From contig NZ_CP063311.1 of NCBI RefSeq assembly GCF_015245355.1, positions 4,036,606 to 4,100,605 on the forward strand: a stretch of 64,000 nt of DNA, read 5' to 3'. Both the position numbers and the translations under genes were made by a program. This DNA comes from Anabaenopsis elenkinii CCIBt3563 (lineage in GTDB: Bacteria > Cyanobacteriota > Cyanobacteriia > Cyanobacteriales > Nostocaceae). The notes beneath the pieces were generated by a model, which was not told the origin of the DNA, ran no database searches, and saw nothing but the letters and a program-made list of their open reading frames with translations. This document shows, piece by piece, positions 18,516 through 27,520 of the stretch (within the stretch, counting starts at the first letter, position 1; each line of letters starts with the position of its first letter).

Positions 18516-19430
18516 TCAATAAATCTCCCGGTAGCGCTTACTCAGAAAATGACCAATAATGTTGAAAACCAAGGTCATCAACACCAAAGCCAGTCCCACA
18601 GCGAAGATTGTTTGGTATTCTAAGCTATTGTGGGGTAAGTCACCGAGACTGACTGACACTATGTAGGCAGTCATAGTGGCGGCTGGCTCCATGGGATTAA
18701 GGGTAAAGTTGGGTTGTCCCCCCGCAGCAATGGCTACTACCATGGTTTCCCCAGCCGCCCGGGAAATTCCTAAAATATAGGCCGCTGATATCCCGGAAAT
18801 TGAGGCGGGTATAACAACTCGCAAAGCTGTTTGTAAGCGAGTAGCGCCAGTTGCATAGGAACCTTCTCGCAGATATGCCGGTACTGCACGCATGGCATCT
18901 TCACTTAAAGAACTGACATAGGGAATAATCATAATCCCTATGACTAACCCCGCACTGAGCATATTAAAACCAGGTAACTCAGGTAAAATTTGCTGTAATA
19001 GGGGCGTAACAAATAACAATGCAAAATAACCATAGACTACTGTAGGAATACCAGCAAGTAATTCTAAGGTTGGTTTGACTACTTCCCGGATTACAGGGGG
19101 AGCAAACTCACTCAAGTAAATAGCAATAATTGTACCCAGAGGTACTGCTACTGATAAAGCAACTAATGTAGTAACTAAAGTTCCGCAAACTAAAGGCCAA
19201 ATTCCAAAGCTTTTCTTTTCAAACAGGGGTGTCCACTCGGTGGAGGTCACAAATTCCCATAAAGACACCTCTTGAAAAAAAAGTGCGGATTCGTATAGTA
19301 GAACACCAATAATTGCCAGTGTTGTGGCCACAGAAGAGAGGGCTGCAAGAAATAACACAGCCTCAATCCCCCTTTCCCGTAAATCCCGCAATAACTTGGG
19401 AGAAAACTGAATTCCTTGGGCAATCTTCAT
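18516..19430 (-). CDS. pstC: Phosphate ABC transporter permease PstC
   Basis: The 304-residue permease has six hydrophobic segments. The first follows a basic N-terminus (RDLRERGIEAVLFLAAL), and the EAA loop is REGSYATGATRLQTALRVVIP. PstC pairs with PstA as the transmembrane core. It lies 109 bases downstream of pstS, with a strong hairpin in between that may reduce expression relative to the binding protein. Length and motifs are typical. Confidence 0.95.
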   Translation of the reverse strand: MKIAQGIQFSPKLLRDLRERGIEAVLFLAALSSVATTLAIIGVLLYESALFFQEVSLWEFVTSTEWTPLFEKKSFGIWPLVCGTLVTTLVALSVAVPLGTIIAIYLSEFAPPVIREVVKPTLELLAGIPTVVYGYFALLFVTPLLQQILPELPGFNMLSAGLVIGIMIIPYVSSLSEDAMRAVPAYLREGSYATGATRLQTALRVVIPASISGISAAYILGISRAAGETMVVAIAAGGQPNFTLNPMEPAATMTAYIVSVSLGDLPHNSLEYQTIFAVGLALVLMTLVFNIIGHFLSKRYREIY

Positions 19431-19474
19431 CTTGGAAATATCTAAACAGCCGTGATCAGCAATTACAACAACTA

Positions 19475-19501
19475 AAGAGATGTACCACTAGTACATCTCT
19501 T
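19475..19501 (-). terminator. Hairpin between pstS and pstC
   Basis: AAGAGATGTAC and GTACATCTCTT are perfect 11-bp complements around a five-base loop. On the coding (minus) strand it is followed by TTTAGTTGTTG, a weak T-run. This fits partial termination or 3'-end protection that leaves more pstS mRNA than pstCAB mRNA, as is common for binding-protein operons. Confidence 0.7.
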
Positions 19502-19539
19502 GAGTAAGTTGACAAAATCTTCAAAATCCAGCCCCGAAG

Positions 19540-20550
19540 TTAGTCTTTTGCTTGACGTGCTAACATATCGGCAATTTTGACACCAACAGCTTCTTTACCA
19601 CCAAATACAGTGCCGAATCTCTTGGTGTTAACGAAGCTCTGGGCGGTAGTATAAGCTGAAGCAGGTAGACCAACGTATCCTACTTCTTTGCTGAGTTTGG
19701 CTCCATTTCTTAAGTAAAAATCAACAAACTGTTTGACTTCCGGCTTGTCAATGGACTTAGAACTGACGTAAATAAAAATGGGGCGAGATAAGGGGTTGTA
19801 TGTGCCGTTCTCTACTGTTCTTACTGAAGGTGCTACACCATTAATGGAGACTGCTTTGAGCTTATCTGTATTTTCTGCATAATAGGCAAAACCAAAGTAG
19901 CCCAAGGCATTCCTGTCACGAGCAACACCCTGCACCAAGACATTATCATCTTCACTGGCAGTAAAATCACCACGGCTAGACTTCGATTTGCCTACAATAG
20001 CCTCTGTGAAGTAGTCAAAAGTACCAGAGTCAGCACCCGGTCCAAAGAGTTTTAAGGGTGCGTTAGGGAACCCTGCTCGTACTTGATTCCAGTTAGTTAC
20101 CTTTCCTTGGGCTGCGGGTTCCCAGATTTTCTTCAATTCCGCAACTGTCAGGTTATTTGCCCAGTTATTTTGCCTGTTAACAACCACGGTTAAGGCATCA
20201 TAGGCCACTGGTAGCTCAAGGTAGCGAATACCGGCAGCTTTACATTCGTCCATTTCTTTTTGTAAGATGGGACGGGAAGCGCCAGAAATGTCTGTCTCTC
20301 CGCGGCAGAATTTTTTAAACCCACCACCAGTACCAGAGACACCAACGGTTACTCGTACACCTCTTTGAGCTTTCTGAAATTCTTCTGCTACGGCTTCAGT
20401 AACCGGAAAAACTGTACTAGAACCATCGATTTGCACAGTTCTGACACTTTGAGATTGCACCGCGGAAATTGAGAAACCTAGGGTCGTGGCTATCATGGAA
20501 ACCAGACCCAGTGCGGTCAAGCTATGCAGCTTCAAGTTCATTCTATTCAT
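19540..20550 (-). CDS. pstS: Phosphate-binding protein PstS
   Basis: This periplasmic receptor hands phosphate to PstCAB. An N-terminal signal peptide ([20 protein letters not shown], likely cut after the Ala-Val-Gln region) is followed by the PstS core: [50 protein letters not shown] and the [13 protein letters not shown] block that line the phosphate site. It belongs to the larger PstS type common in cyanobacteria. The ATG at 20550 has GAGGAG seven bases upstream; the in-frame codons before it lack this. A PHO-box-like element lies about 135 bases upstream. Confidence 0.95.
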   Translation of the reverse strand: MNRMNLKLHSLTALGLVSMIATTLGFSISAVQSQSVRTVQIDGSSTVFPVTEAVAEEFQKAQRGVRVTVGVSGTGGGFKKFCRGETDISGASRPILQKEMDECKAAGIRYLELPVAYDALTVVVNRQNNWANNLTVAELKKIWEPAAQGKVTNWNQVRAGFPNAPLKLFGPGADSGTFDYFTEAIVGKSKSSRGDFTASEDDNVLVQGVARDRNALGYFGFAYYAENTDKLKAVSINGVAPSVRTVENGTYNPLSRPIFIYVSSKSIDKPEVKQFVDFYLRNGAKLSKEVGYVGLPASAYTTAQSFVNTKRFGTVFGGKEAVGVKIADMLARQAKD

Positions 20551-20684
20551 TGCTAAACTCCTCATTTTTTATACTTTTAGCCCTCGCCTCATCCCCATCC
20601 AACAGACAATGCTGTTATCTGGTGAAGAACTTAGTGAATATAAAATCTATCCACTCCTAATGAAGGTTGACATAACCAGTTGAT

Positions 20685-20709
20685 CGTTAAGTTAACTTTT
20701 GGTTAACAG
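20685..20709 (-). promoter_or_regulatory. PHO-box-like repeats upstream of pstS
   Basis: On the minus strand the segment reads CTGTTAACC, AAAAGTTAAC, TTAACG: three close TTAAC-type half-sites resembling the tandem (C/T)TTAACCT repeats bound by cyanobacterial SphR/PhoB. The distance to the pstS ATG (about 135 bases) suits a promoter with a leader. Spacing between half-sites is not perfectly 11, so the assignment is tentative. Confidence 0.55.
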
Positions 20710-21155
20710 AAATTAAATATTTACTTTTCACGGAGTAATCTGCTGTGAATTTTGATAATATTTATACAATAATAAAAAATTCTAGAAGTACCCATGTCTT
20801 CTGCTTGACACTTCTGTGCGTGAATGCAAGGGGATTCTAGTTTTACGGTGGTTGCTTGCCTTTCCAGGTCTTAGGAGCAACAACGGTAGAAGCTATCTAT
20901 AGACTCAAAATTACAAAACTGATATTCTACTAATAGTTATCCCAGCGTGTGGGATAATTGCATCAAAATTAACATCTATCAATTGATTTGTTTGATTGCG
21001 ATTAATTAGATTTCTCGTGGGTTTGGTCTTTTAAGTCCGCAGGATGTTTACCGTATTGATTGAATTGTACCCTATGCAAGTAGAAAATATCACAATTACG
21101 CAAAGTAATTACCCTGAATGTTTATGGGTGAAGATTTGTCGCATTATTTTTCCCA
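20710..21155. other. Intergenic region between divergent pstS and pstB-2
   Basis: About 450 bases of AT-rich DNA with no gene. It should hold the promoter of the second pstB. I did not find a second clear PHO box there. Confidence 0.5.
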
Positions 21156-21941
21156 ATGAATAAACTAGTCCCAGCCATTAAAGTCAAAAATCTCAGCTTT
21201 TATTACAATACTCAAAAGATATTTGAAAATATCTCTATGGATATTTATCAGGGCAAAGTAACTGCAATTATTGGACCTAGTGGTTGTGGAAAGTCTACAT
21301 TTATTAAATGTCTCAATCGCATGATTGAGTTAGAAGGGAAAGTACGAGTTGAGGGTAGGGTTGAATTTTTTAATCAAAATATATATGAACGTCGTGTTAA
21401 CTTAACTCGGCTCCGTCGTCAAGTGAGTATGGTATTCCCTAAGCCAAATCTTTTTCCCATGAGTGTTTATGATAATGTGGCTTATGGCGTAAAAATACTG
21501 GGGTGGCATCCCAAAGCAGAATTAGATAGAATTGTGGAATCTGCCATTAAAGATGCGCAACTCTGGGAAGAATTGAAAAATAAATTACATAAGTCTGCTT
21601 TAGACCTTTCTGGTGGTCAACAACAACGACTCTGCATCGCTCGCGCTTTGGCAGTCAAGCCACAAGTTATCCTGATGGATGAACCCTGTTTTACTCTTGA
21701 TCCTATCGCTAGGAGTAAAGTTGAAAGTTTAATCCAAAGTTTGCGTCTGCGGTCAGAATTGACAATGGTAATTGTTAGTCATAACTTGCAGATGGTCAAT
21801 CGCTTATCGGATTTTACTGCTTTCTTTCATGCTAATCAAAATCGCATTGGTGAAATGATCGAATTTGGTCTGACCAGTAAGATTTTTACTAATCCTCTTG
21901 ATTCTCGGACTCGCGAATATATTTCTTATAATATCAATTGA
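21156..21941 (+). CDS. pstB: PstB paralogue with a changed Q-loop
   Basis: The 261-residue ATPase matches PstB throughout (Walker A GPSGCGKST, IKCLNRM, signature [16 protein letters not shown], switch His in IVSHNLQ). Two catalytic loops differ from the sister pstB at 17 kb: the Q-loop is VFPKPNLFP (Pro for Gln) and the D-loop region is DEPCFTLDP instead of [10 protein letters not shown] recall similar sequences among cyanobacterial PstB paralogues, so this is likely a conserved subtype rather than a broken gene. It stands alone, divergent from pstS, without its own permease. It may serve the same PstCA or have a regulatory role. Confidence 0.88.
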   Translation: MNKLVPAIKVKNLSFYYNTQKIFENISMDIYQGKVTAIIGPSGCGKSTFIKCLNRMIELEGKVRVEGRVEFFNQNIYERRVNLTRLRRQVSMVFPKPNLFPMSVYDNVAYGVKILGWHPKAELDRIVESAIKDAQLWEELKNKLHKSALDLSGGQQQRLCIARALAVKPQVILMDEPCFTLDPIARSKVESLIQSLRLRSELTMVIVSHNLQMVNRLSDFTAFFHANQNRIGEMIEFGLTSKIFTNPLDSRTREYISYNIN

Positions 21942-22177
21942 TCTATTTTCTTTTGTCAATCTAGCGGTTCCTCTTCTGCTGAATTACAATGGCAGCAAAA
22001 CCAATTACAAAATAGCTAACTGCTAAATTTCGTAATGCACACAGGTAAAACTTGAGTTATCTAAAGGTTAATTACAACTAGTTTTTTTTAGAGCACTTTG
22101 GGACAAACTTCACCACCCTATGTTTTGGAGATATTTCCCCTAGTGACAACATGGAAACCATTGTTGAGAGGAGAAAA

Positions 22178-22393
22178 ATGGAAGTAGATAAGCCAAGGAT
22201 TATATCACCAGTCAACTGGCAATCACAAGCAGAGGAGGAACTAGAATACAAGCTGCGGGAACTAAAGTTTAGACAAGAACTTAGAAAAGATTGGATTTTA
22301 TTTATTGTCAGGGATGTTGTTATTTTTTCTGGGGCGATCGCCTTCGTGTTTGCTATCTGCGGCTATTCTCTGTTCATCCTCATCAATAGGTAA
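22178..22393 (+). CDS. Small single-pass membrane protein (hypothetical)
   Basis: About 71 residues: a charged, probably helical N-terminal part (EEELEYKLRELKFRQELRK) followed by one hydrophobic helix (VVIFSGAIAFVFAICGYSLF) near the C-terminus. I place the start at ATG 22178 because GAGAGGAG lies just before it; an upstream in-frame ATG at 22151 has no ribosome-binding site. Function unknown. It converges with the SLH/fasciclin gene. HIP1 GGCGATCGCC lies inside the frame. Confidence 0.6.
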   Translation: MEVDKPRIISPVNWQSQAEEELEYKLRELKFRQELRKDWILFIVRDVVIFSGAIAFVFAICGYSLFILINR

Positions 22394-22423
22394 CCTAAAT
22401 TACTATCATCGGTAAATCTATGA

Positions 22424-24058
22424 TTAAAAATTATAGCCAATCCCCAGCAGCAAACCCACATCAGTACGATCTAAAAATGCTGCATTGACAATACCTGTGG
22501 CTGTAAAGCGATCGCCTATAGGCACATCCACACCACCAGTTAACAATAAACCAACATCAGAACCGCTTCCAGTTTCAACAGCTACCCCTGCACCTAAAAA
22601 GGGAGATATTGATATTTGCTCTCCATTGAGGGGATCTGCGAAACGGGGAGAAAAATCTAAAGTTACGGGAATCAAAAACAGTGTATCACTGCCAAATATC
22701 ACCCCTGGTCGCACCGAGATAGTATTTGTCACCCCAATTTTGCTGATTAATCCATAGTTACTTTCACTAAGAGTAGCATTACCACCTATACCAATGTTAC
22801 CAGCAATCCCAACATAACTAGACCCCCCACGAGTACCTGTACCTGGGTCTATAGCAACAGTAGTTGCAGCTGGTGGTGTCTGACTCACTCCCAGGTTAGG
22901 TGGTATGAGGACTTCGTTAATTACATGAATGACACCATTACTCGCTTGTACATTGGGTTGAATCACATTCGCATCATTCACCACAATTTGATTAGTAGCT
23001 CGATCTACCTGAATATTTACAGGTACATCCTCAAAGGTAATTAATTCTCCTGGCAAAAGTTGATTAGCAGTTATCTGCCCTGGAACCACGTGATATCTCA
23101 AAATCTGAATTAATAATTCTCTGTTCTCCGGTTGCTGCAACTCCTCTAAAGTCCCAGCTGGTAAAGCTGCAAATGCCTGATCTGTGGGAGCAAAAACTGT
23201 ATAGGGTCCGGGTTGTTGCAGAATACCTGCTAAATTTGCTGTTTGCAATAAAGAAGTCAAGCTTGTAAAAGCCTCACTTGATGCAGCAATAGAAACAATA
23301 TCTTGACTTTGAGTTTGTTCCGTAGCCCCAACTATATATTTAGTCGCTACAAGGTTCCTATCTAGAGCCTGCATTTGTCCCTCTCTGACTAAAGCTTGAT
23401 ATAAAATCGCCGAGGCTTCAGCACGAGTTAAAGGATCTAGCGGGTTCAGTAGGTTAATATTGGGATAATTTACTACAATACTAGCCTCTGTAGCTGCTGC
23501 GACATTATCTAATGCATAGTTGGGGATTGCTGACGCATCTGTGTAGTAAGTATTCACTACAGCTAATGAATTCTCCCTATTTTTTAAACCTAAACCATTG
23601 GTTAAAGCAACTATGGCCTCAACTTTACGAATCTCCTGATTTGGTAGAAATAAGTTTCCTGGATAACCTGACATAAATCCAGTTTCGTAAGCTTCCTGAA
23701 TTGCAGAAACCGCCCAGAAGTTCCCTGGAACATCTGCAAAACCATCAGCACTTATTTGCCGAATTTGGTCTTGATTAAAAGCTTTTTGAATCATGGCTGC
23801 AAATTCAGCCCGATTCACAGGTTCATTTGGCCTAAAAGTACCATCAGGAAAACCAGATATGATATTTCTTTGCGCTAAACCTTGAATAAATGGACTAGCC
23901 CAATACTCTGGAGTAACATCAGACAAGTTAGCTGCTAAAACAGGCGAGGGAGTCACACTGGTTTGAGCAGAAACTATCATGGGATCGACTGGAGCTAATG
24001 TAACTCCTAAAGCCAACACAGTCGTACTTGCTGATGACCAACGCCAGAAATTTATCAT
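22424..24058 (-). CDS. SLH / fasciclin / barrel-like surface protein
   Basis: About 544 residues in four parts. A signal peptide begins WRWSSASTTVLALGVTLAP. Three SLH repeats (about residues 50-230) have ANLSDVTPEYWASPFIQGLA, NIISGFPDGTFRPNEPVNRAEF and further copies. A fasciclin (FAS1) domain (about 255-385) has YTVFAPTDQAFAALP and VIHVINEVLIPP. The C-terminal 130 residues are glycine-rich beta-strand sequence ending in LLLGIGYNF, with the terminal Phe typical of outer-membrane barrels. SLH domains tie proteins to peptidoglycan. The ATG at 24058 follows GGGAGGATATC; 19 codons upstream in frame have no such site. Likely an envelope adhesion or tethering protein. Confidence 0.85.
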   Translation of the reverse strand: MINFWRWSSASTTVLALGVTLAPVDPMIVSAQTSVTPSPVLAANLSDVTPEYWASPFIQGLAQRNIISGFPDGTFRPNEPVNRAEFAAMIQKAFNQDQIRQISADGFADVPGNFWAVSAIQEAYETGFMSGYPGNLFLPNQEIRKVEAIVALTNGLGLKNRENSLAVVNTYYTDASAIPNYALDNVAAATEASIVVNYPNINLLNPLDPLTRAEASAILYQALVREGQMQALDRNLVATKYIVGATEQTQSQDIVSIAASSEAFTSLTSLLQTANLAGILQQPGPYTVFAPTDQAFAALPAGTLEELQQPENRELLIQILRYHVVPGQITANQLLPGELITFEDVPVNIQVDRATNQIVVNDANVIQPNVQASNGVIHVINEVLIPPNLGVSQTPPAATTVAIDPGTGTRGGSSYVGIAGNIGIGGNATLSESNYGLISKIGVTNTISVRPGVIFGSDTLFLIPVTLDFSPRFADPLNGEQISISPFLGAGVAVETGSGSDVGLLLTGGVDVPIGDRFTATGIVNAAFLDRTDVGLLLGIGYNF

Positions 24059-24828
24059 GAAGATATCCTCCCAAAAAAAGTTGAAAATTATTGTATTTAG
24101 ATTCTGATTAGACACAGAAATCTTTGGCTGATATCAATATCCCCAGTATGTATCTGAACCTGAATGATGACGAGTTACAACTTTTGATGACATGATGATG
24201 TTCTCCGTAACCTGATGAATTTATCTAAGATTTGATCAGGGACTATTACCATAATATTGGGCATTTAATCGCCATCTTGGCAAAAGTATCGCCAAAGATA
24301 TCACGAGTCAGGACATAAATTATTGGACATAATTAATGATCTCAGATTTAATTCAATTACACAACTAGCTTAAGGTTAAACTATTATTTTCTTTCTCTTC
24401 CTTTAGATAGTTGACCACAATCTCAAAACCCTTAGCTTAACTAAATAGATACAATTTAACTTTCTTGTCTGCTCCAATTTTGAGCAAATTATTACTAAAG
24501 ATTGATTATGGTTTTAGATGCTGATTATAATCACTAAAAATTTTCATATGTAGATGCTTGAGTTACTTAACCACAAATGTACACAGATAAATCCAGATGC
24601 TTTTTTACTTGATGTCAAGGGGAAATGTAATAATTGAATGTGCCTAATTTTCTCCGGACATTACTTACACAAAATTAGGTATTATATGGTGGCACAATAT
24701 TTTGATACAGGACATAATTGCCAATAAGCTAATTATACGTCAGGCTAAATTTACAGAGGTACTAAATTCCCTCCCCTCTGTATCACGTGCTGATATGGAA
24801 ACAAAAAAACTAAGTCTGAAGGGCGGTA
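24059..24828. other. Gene-free stretch of about 770 bases
   Basis: AT-rich (many short poly-A/T runs), no frame with family features, no tRNA and no strong hairpin with T-run. It should hold promoters for the divergent SLH/fasciclin gene and the MlaE-like gene. Confidence 0.5.
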
Positions 24829-25602
24829 ATGCAAACTAAAAAAAAGTTAGATCAATTATGGATAGTACGCTGCTTCACTGCAGTTCTACTGTTTGGTCAG
24901 GTACTCCTACATTTACTCCAAGGAAAAACTTACTACCGCAAAATTTTGCAACATATGGTGACCGCAGGGCCTGCTTCTGTGTCTCCAGTTCTCCTTGTTA
25001 GTGGTTTTGCGGGTATGATTTTTACTATTCAAACTGCTCGCGAATTAGTTAGATTTGGTGCCTTGGATGCAGTAGGCGGGGCTTTCGCGTTGGCTTTTTG
25101 CCGAGAATTAGCCCCTCTTTTAACAGCTAGTATTATTGCTGGACAAGTAGGTTCTGCCTTTGCAGCACAAATAGGTGCTATGCGAGTGACAGAGCAAATT
25201 GATGCTCTTTATATGCTCAAAACCAATCCCATTGATTATTTAGTTCTTCCTAGAGTAGTTGCTTGCATTTTGATGATGCCGATTATGATGGTTTTTGCTT
25301 TGGTTGTGGGCATCACTGGCGGGGTTTTTGCAGCATTCCAATTTTACCATGTTGACCCGGAAGCATTTTTAGAATCTGTGAGAACTTTTTTAGAACCATC
25401 AGATTTACTTATGATTTTCGTGAAGGGACTGATTTTTGGCGCTATAGTGGCTATTAATGGTTGTAGTTGGGGACTCACTACTAAGGGAGGAGCAAAGGAA
25501 GTTGGAGAATCAGCAACAACAGCAGTGGTCACTACTTGGGTATTAATTTTTATGATGGACTTTTTTCTGTCTTTGTTGATGTTTGATCAGCAGACAATTT
25601 AA
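24829..25602 (+). CDS. mlaE: MlaE-family ABC transporter permease
   Basis: The 257-residue membrane protein has the MlaE (YrbE) features: VLLVSGFAGMIFTIQTARE, ELAPLLTASIIAGQVGSAFAAQIGAMRVTEQIDAL (the cytoplasmic loop that contacts the ATPase) and a conserved NGCSWGLTTKGGAKEVG loop. Five or so hydrophobic helices are visible. Family members move phospholipids between membranes. In cyanobacteria they work with an MlaD-like substrate-binding protein and an MlaF-like ATPase, neither of which is adjacent here. Start ATG 24829 follows GAAGGGCGG. Confidence 0.9.
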   Translation: MQTKKKLDQLWIVRCFTAVLLFGQVLLHLLQGKTYYRKILQHMVTAGPASVSPVLLVSGFAGMIFTIQTARELVRFGALDAVGGAFALAFCRELAPLLTASIIAGQVGSAFAAQIGAMRVTEQIDALYMLKTNPIDYLVLPRVVACILMMPIMMVFALVVGITGGVFAAFQFYHVDPEAFLESVRTFLEPSDLLMIFVKGLIFGAIVAINGCSWGLTTKGGAKEVGESATTAVVTTWVLIFMMDFFLSLLMFDQQTI

Positions 25603-25889
25603 TTAGAGTTTAAAATTAGATGCTCACTAGCTAGTTATAGCTCTGTATTAAATTGAACGTTGTTTTTGATACTAATAATTAACTCAATTAAAAAAATGAT
25701 AAAAATCACTGTTTCACGAGCCATGAATAAATTTGATTGGTATATTGTAGTAAATAAGTATTGCATCAGGAAAGTAGAGAACCTCAGCCCCTATTCCCCT
25801 CTTACTCCAAGGAGACCTGCTGAGGTGCAAAACTTTGCTTTGCAGGTTATTTAATTCACATTCCTAAGTAGTCTGGTGAGGTTACGGAA
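25603..25889. other. Intergenic stretch with a CCTCAGC/GCTGAGG hairpin
   Basis: CCTCAGC (about 25783) and GCTGAGG (about 25819) form an inverted repeat with a 30-base loop, followed by GCAAAACTTTGC-type short palindromes. I see no real gene; a 64-codon AT-rich frame overlaps but lacks any family feature. Confidence 0.45.
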
Positions 25890-26621
25890 TTGGTGCGTAA
25901 TGATTTACATGGCTTAGATATTAGTCATACGGAATTGGAAAATTTGACTAATTTACCTGTTAAACAGCAATTAATTATTATTACCCAACCCTTAAGAAAA
26001 ATTTCCCAAAGAATTATAGATAAACTTAAGGGTTCCGAGGGAGCTACTGTAGTTTTTATTAGTTGTTCTATATTTGTTTTTAGTTATTTGCTCTTTGATG
26101 TCCTGATTAAGTTGTTTGCCACTTGGATTACAATTCCATCTTGGTTATTGTTAATCATGTTGTGTTGTTGGGGTGGATGTGTCACACAGATTTTTCTGTA
26201 TTTATTATGGCGGAGAAAACTTAAAATACTTAATGAGAATATGACCAATTCTTTAGAAATACTTTTAAGTGACGTTGATAGATATAATGCCGTTATCAAA
26301 GCCATAGATATCAATGATCAAATAGAAGCAGCTGGTAATCCAGGAGTGGTTATCCGAGAAAGAGAAAAAGTTATCGCAGCCCTCAAACTCACAAGAAATG
26401 ATTTAATTCGGGCGTTGAAGACCGAGAGAATTTTAAGGGAAAATCAGCATTTTATTCTCAGAAATACAGAGTTATTTACCAATAATTTAGCTACTTTAAC
26501 CGCAATGCAAGTTACAGATCAAGCTACTGAGCACGGAAGGTTACTCAATGAAGCATTGCAAATTGCTCTAGATGTACAACTGGAAATGAAAAGGCTGCAA
26601 AATATCACCTCAAACTCATGA
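25890..26621 (+). CDS. Conserved-looking membrane protein with two helices, function unknown
   Basis: The 243-residue protein has an amphipathic N-terminus and two membrane helices (about residues 55-75 GATVVFISCSIFVFSYLLF and 80-105 WITIPSWLLLIMLCCW). A long soluble C-terminal part is rich in helices and likely coiled coil (LEILLSDVDRYNAVIKAID ... LKLTRNDLIRALKTERIL). I do not recognise the family. It starts at TTG 25890 or the adjoining GTG 25893, with GAGG nearby. The next gene (DUF1350) follows on the same strand after 78 bases, so the two may be co-transcribed. Confidence 0.65.
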   Translation: MVRNDLHGLDISHTELENLTNLPVKQQLIIITQPLRKISQRIIDKLKGSEGATVVFISCSIFVFSYLLFDVLIKLFATWITIPSWLLLIMLCCWGGCVTQIFLYLLWRRKLKILNENMTNSLEILLSDVDRYNAVIKAIDINDQIEAAGNPGVVIREREKVIAALKLTRNDLIRALKTERILRENQHFILRNTELFTNNLATLTAMQVTDQATEHGRLLNEALQIALDVQLEMKRLQNITSNS

Positions 26622-26699
26622 ATCTTGGTTCTCAGGACGCCAGGACTGCATTCGAGAGTCTAACATAAAGAGGTGTGAATTTAGCGATAGCCTATAGGT

Positions 26700-27467
26700 A
26701 TGGACTGGAAAGAAATTAGAGGTAACTGGGTACTCATTCCCCCAAAGCCCATTGGTATTATCCACTTTCTCGGAGGTGCATTTGTGGCCACTGCACCCCA
26801 TCTCACTTATCGCTGGTTACTAGAACATCTAGCTCATAAAGGCTACGTGATTATTGCTACACCATTTCTCAATACTTTAGATCATATTGCGATCGCCAAA
26901 ACGGTACTGCTTAACTTTGAGCGTACCCTCGAAAGATTACACGACTCTGGATCGCTACGCCAGCTTTATCTGCCTACTTACGGACTAGGGCATAGTATGG
27001 GATGTAAACTTCATTTACTCATCGGCAGTTTGCTACCTGTAGAACGTGCTGGCAATATTTTAATTTCCTTCAACAACTACGCAGCCAAAGAAGCTATCCC
27101 CTTAGTAGAACAATTTAACACTACTTTGCCAATTGAGTTTACGCCTTCACCACTGGAGACAAACAATATTATACAGCAAAGCTACCAGATCCGCCGGAAT
27201 TTATTAATAAAATTTAGCAACGATACTATTGATCAATCAGCAGCTTTAACTCAAATCTTACAAGATCGCTTTTCCGATATGGTGACTAAACAAACCTTGC
27301 GAGGTACTCACACTACACCTTTAGGTCAAGATATCAAATGGCAAACCGGAGTTTCATTTACTCCATGGGATGCTTTAGGACAATGGTTGAGACAAGAAAT
27401 TTACCGAGATTTAAACCAGCTTAAACGGACAATTCTCCTATGGTTAAACCCCTTGTCACCCCCATAA
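26700..27467 (+). CDS. DUF1350 family alpha/beta-hydrolase-like protein
   Basis: The 255-residue protein begins MDWKEIRGNWVLIPPKP and IGIIHFLGGAFVATAPHLTY, the DUF1350 signature shared by cyanobacteria and plastids. GLGHSMGCKLHLL is the nucleophile elbow (serine) of an alpha/beta-hydrolase. A C-terminal PWDALGQWL block is also conserved. Substrate unknown; the plastid relatives are equally uncharacterised as far as I know. Start ATG 26700 gives the family N-terminus. Confidence 0.82.
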   Translation: MDWKEIRGNWVLIPPKPIGIIHFLGGAFVATAPHLTYRWLLEHLAHKGYVIIATPFLNTLDHIAIAKTVLLNFERTLERLHDSGSLRQLYLPTYGLGHSMGCKLHLLIGSLLPVERAGNILISFNNYAAKEAIPLVEQFNTTLPIEFTPSPLETNNIIQQSYQIRRNLLIKFSNDTIDQSAALTQILQDRFSDMVTKQTLRGTHTTPLGQDIKWQTGVSFTPWDALGQWLRQEIYRDLNQLKRTILLWLNPLSPP

Positions 27468-27520
27468 GATTCTGTGTAAATCTTTTTGATTTTTGCTCTA
27501 ATTTTCAATTAGCCTGATCT

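Noticed and set aside
18240..18623. 127-codon plus-strand frame
   Set aside because: It is antisense to pstA and pstC, which are strongly supported.
25660..25854. 64-codon plus-strand frame between the MlaE-like gene and the next gene
   Set aside because: AT-rich, no ribosome-binding site, no family features, and it includes the CCTCAGC/GCTGAGG inverted repeat. Probably a chance frame.
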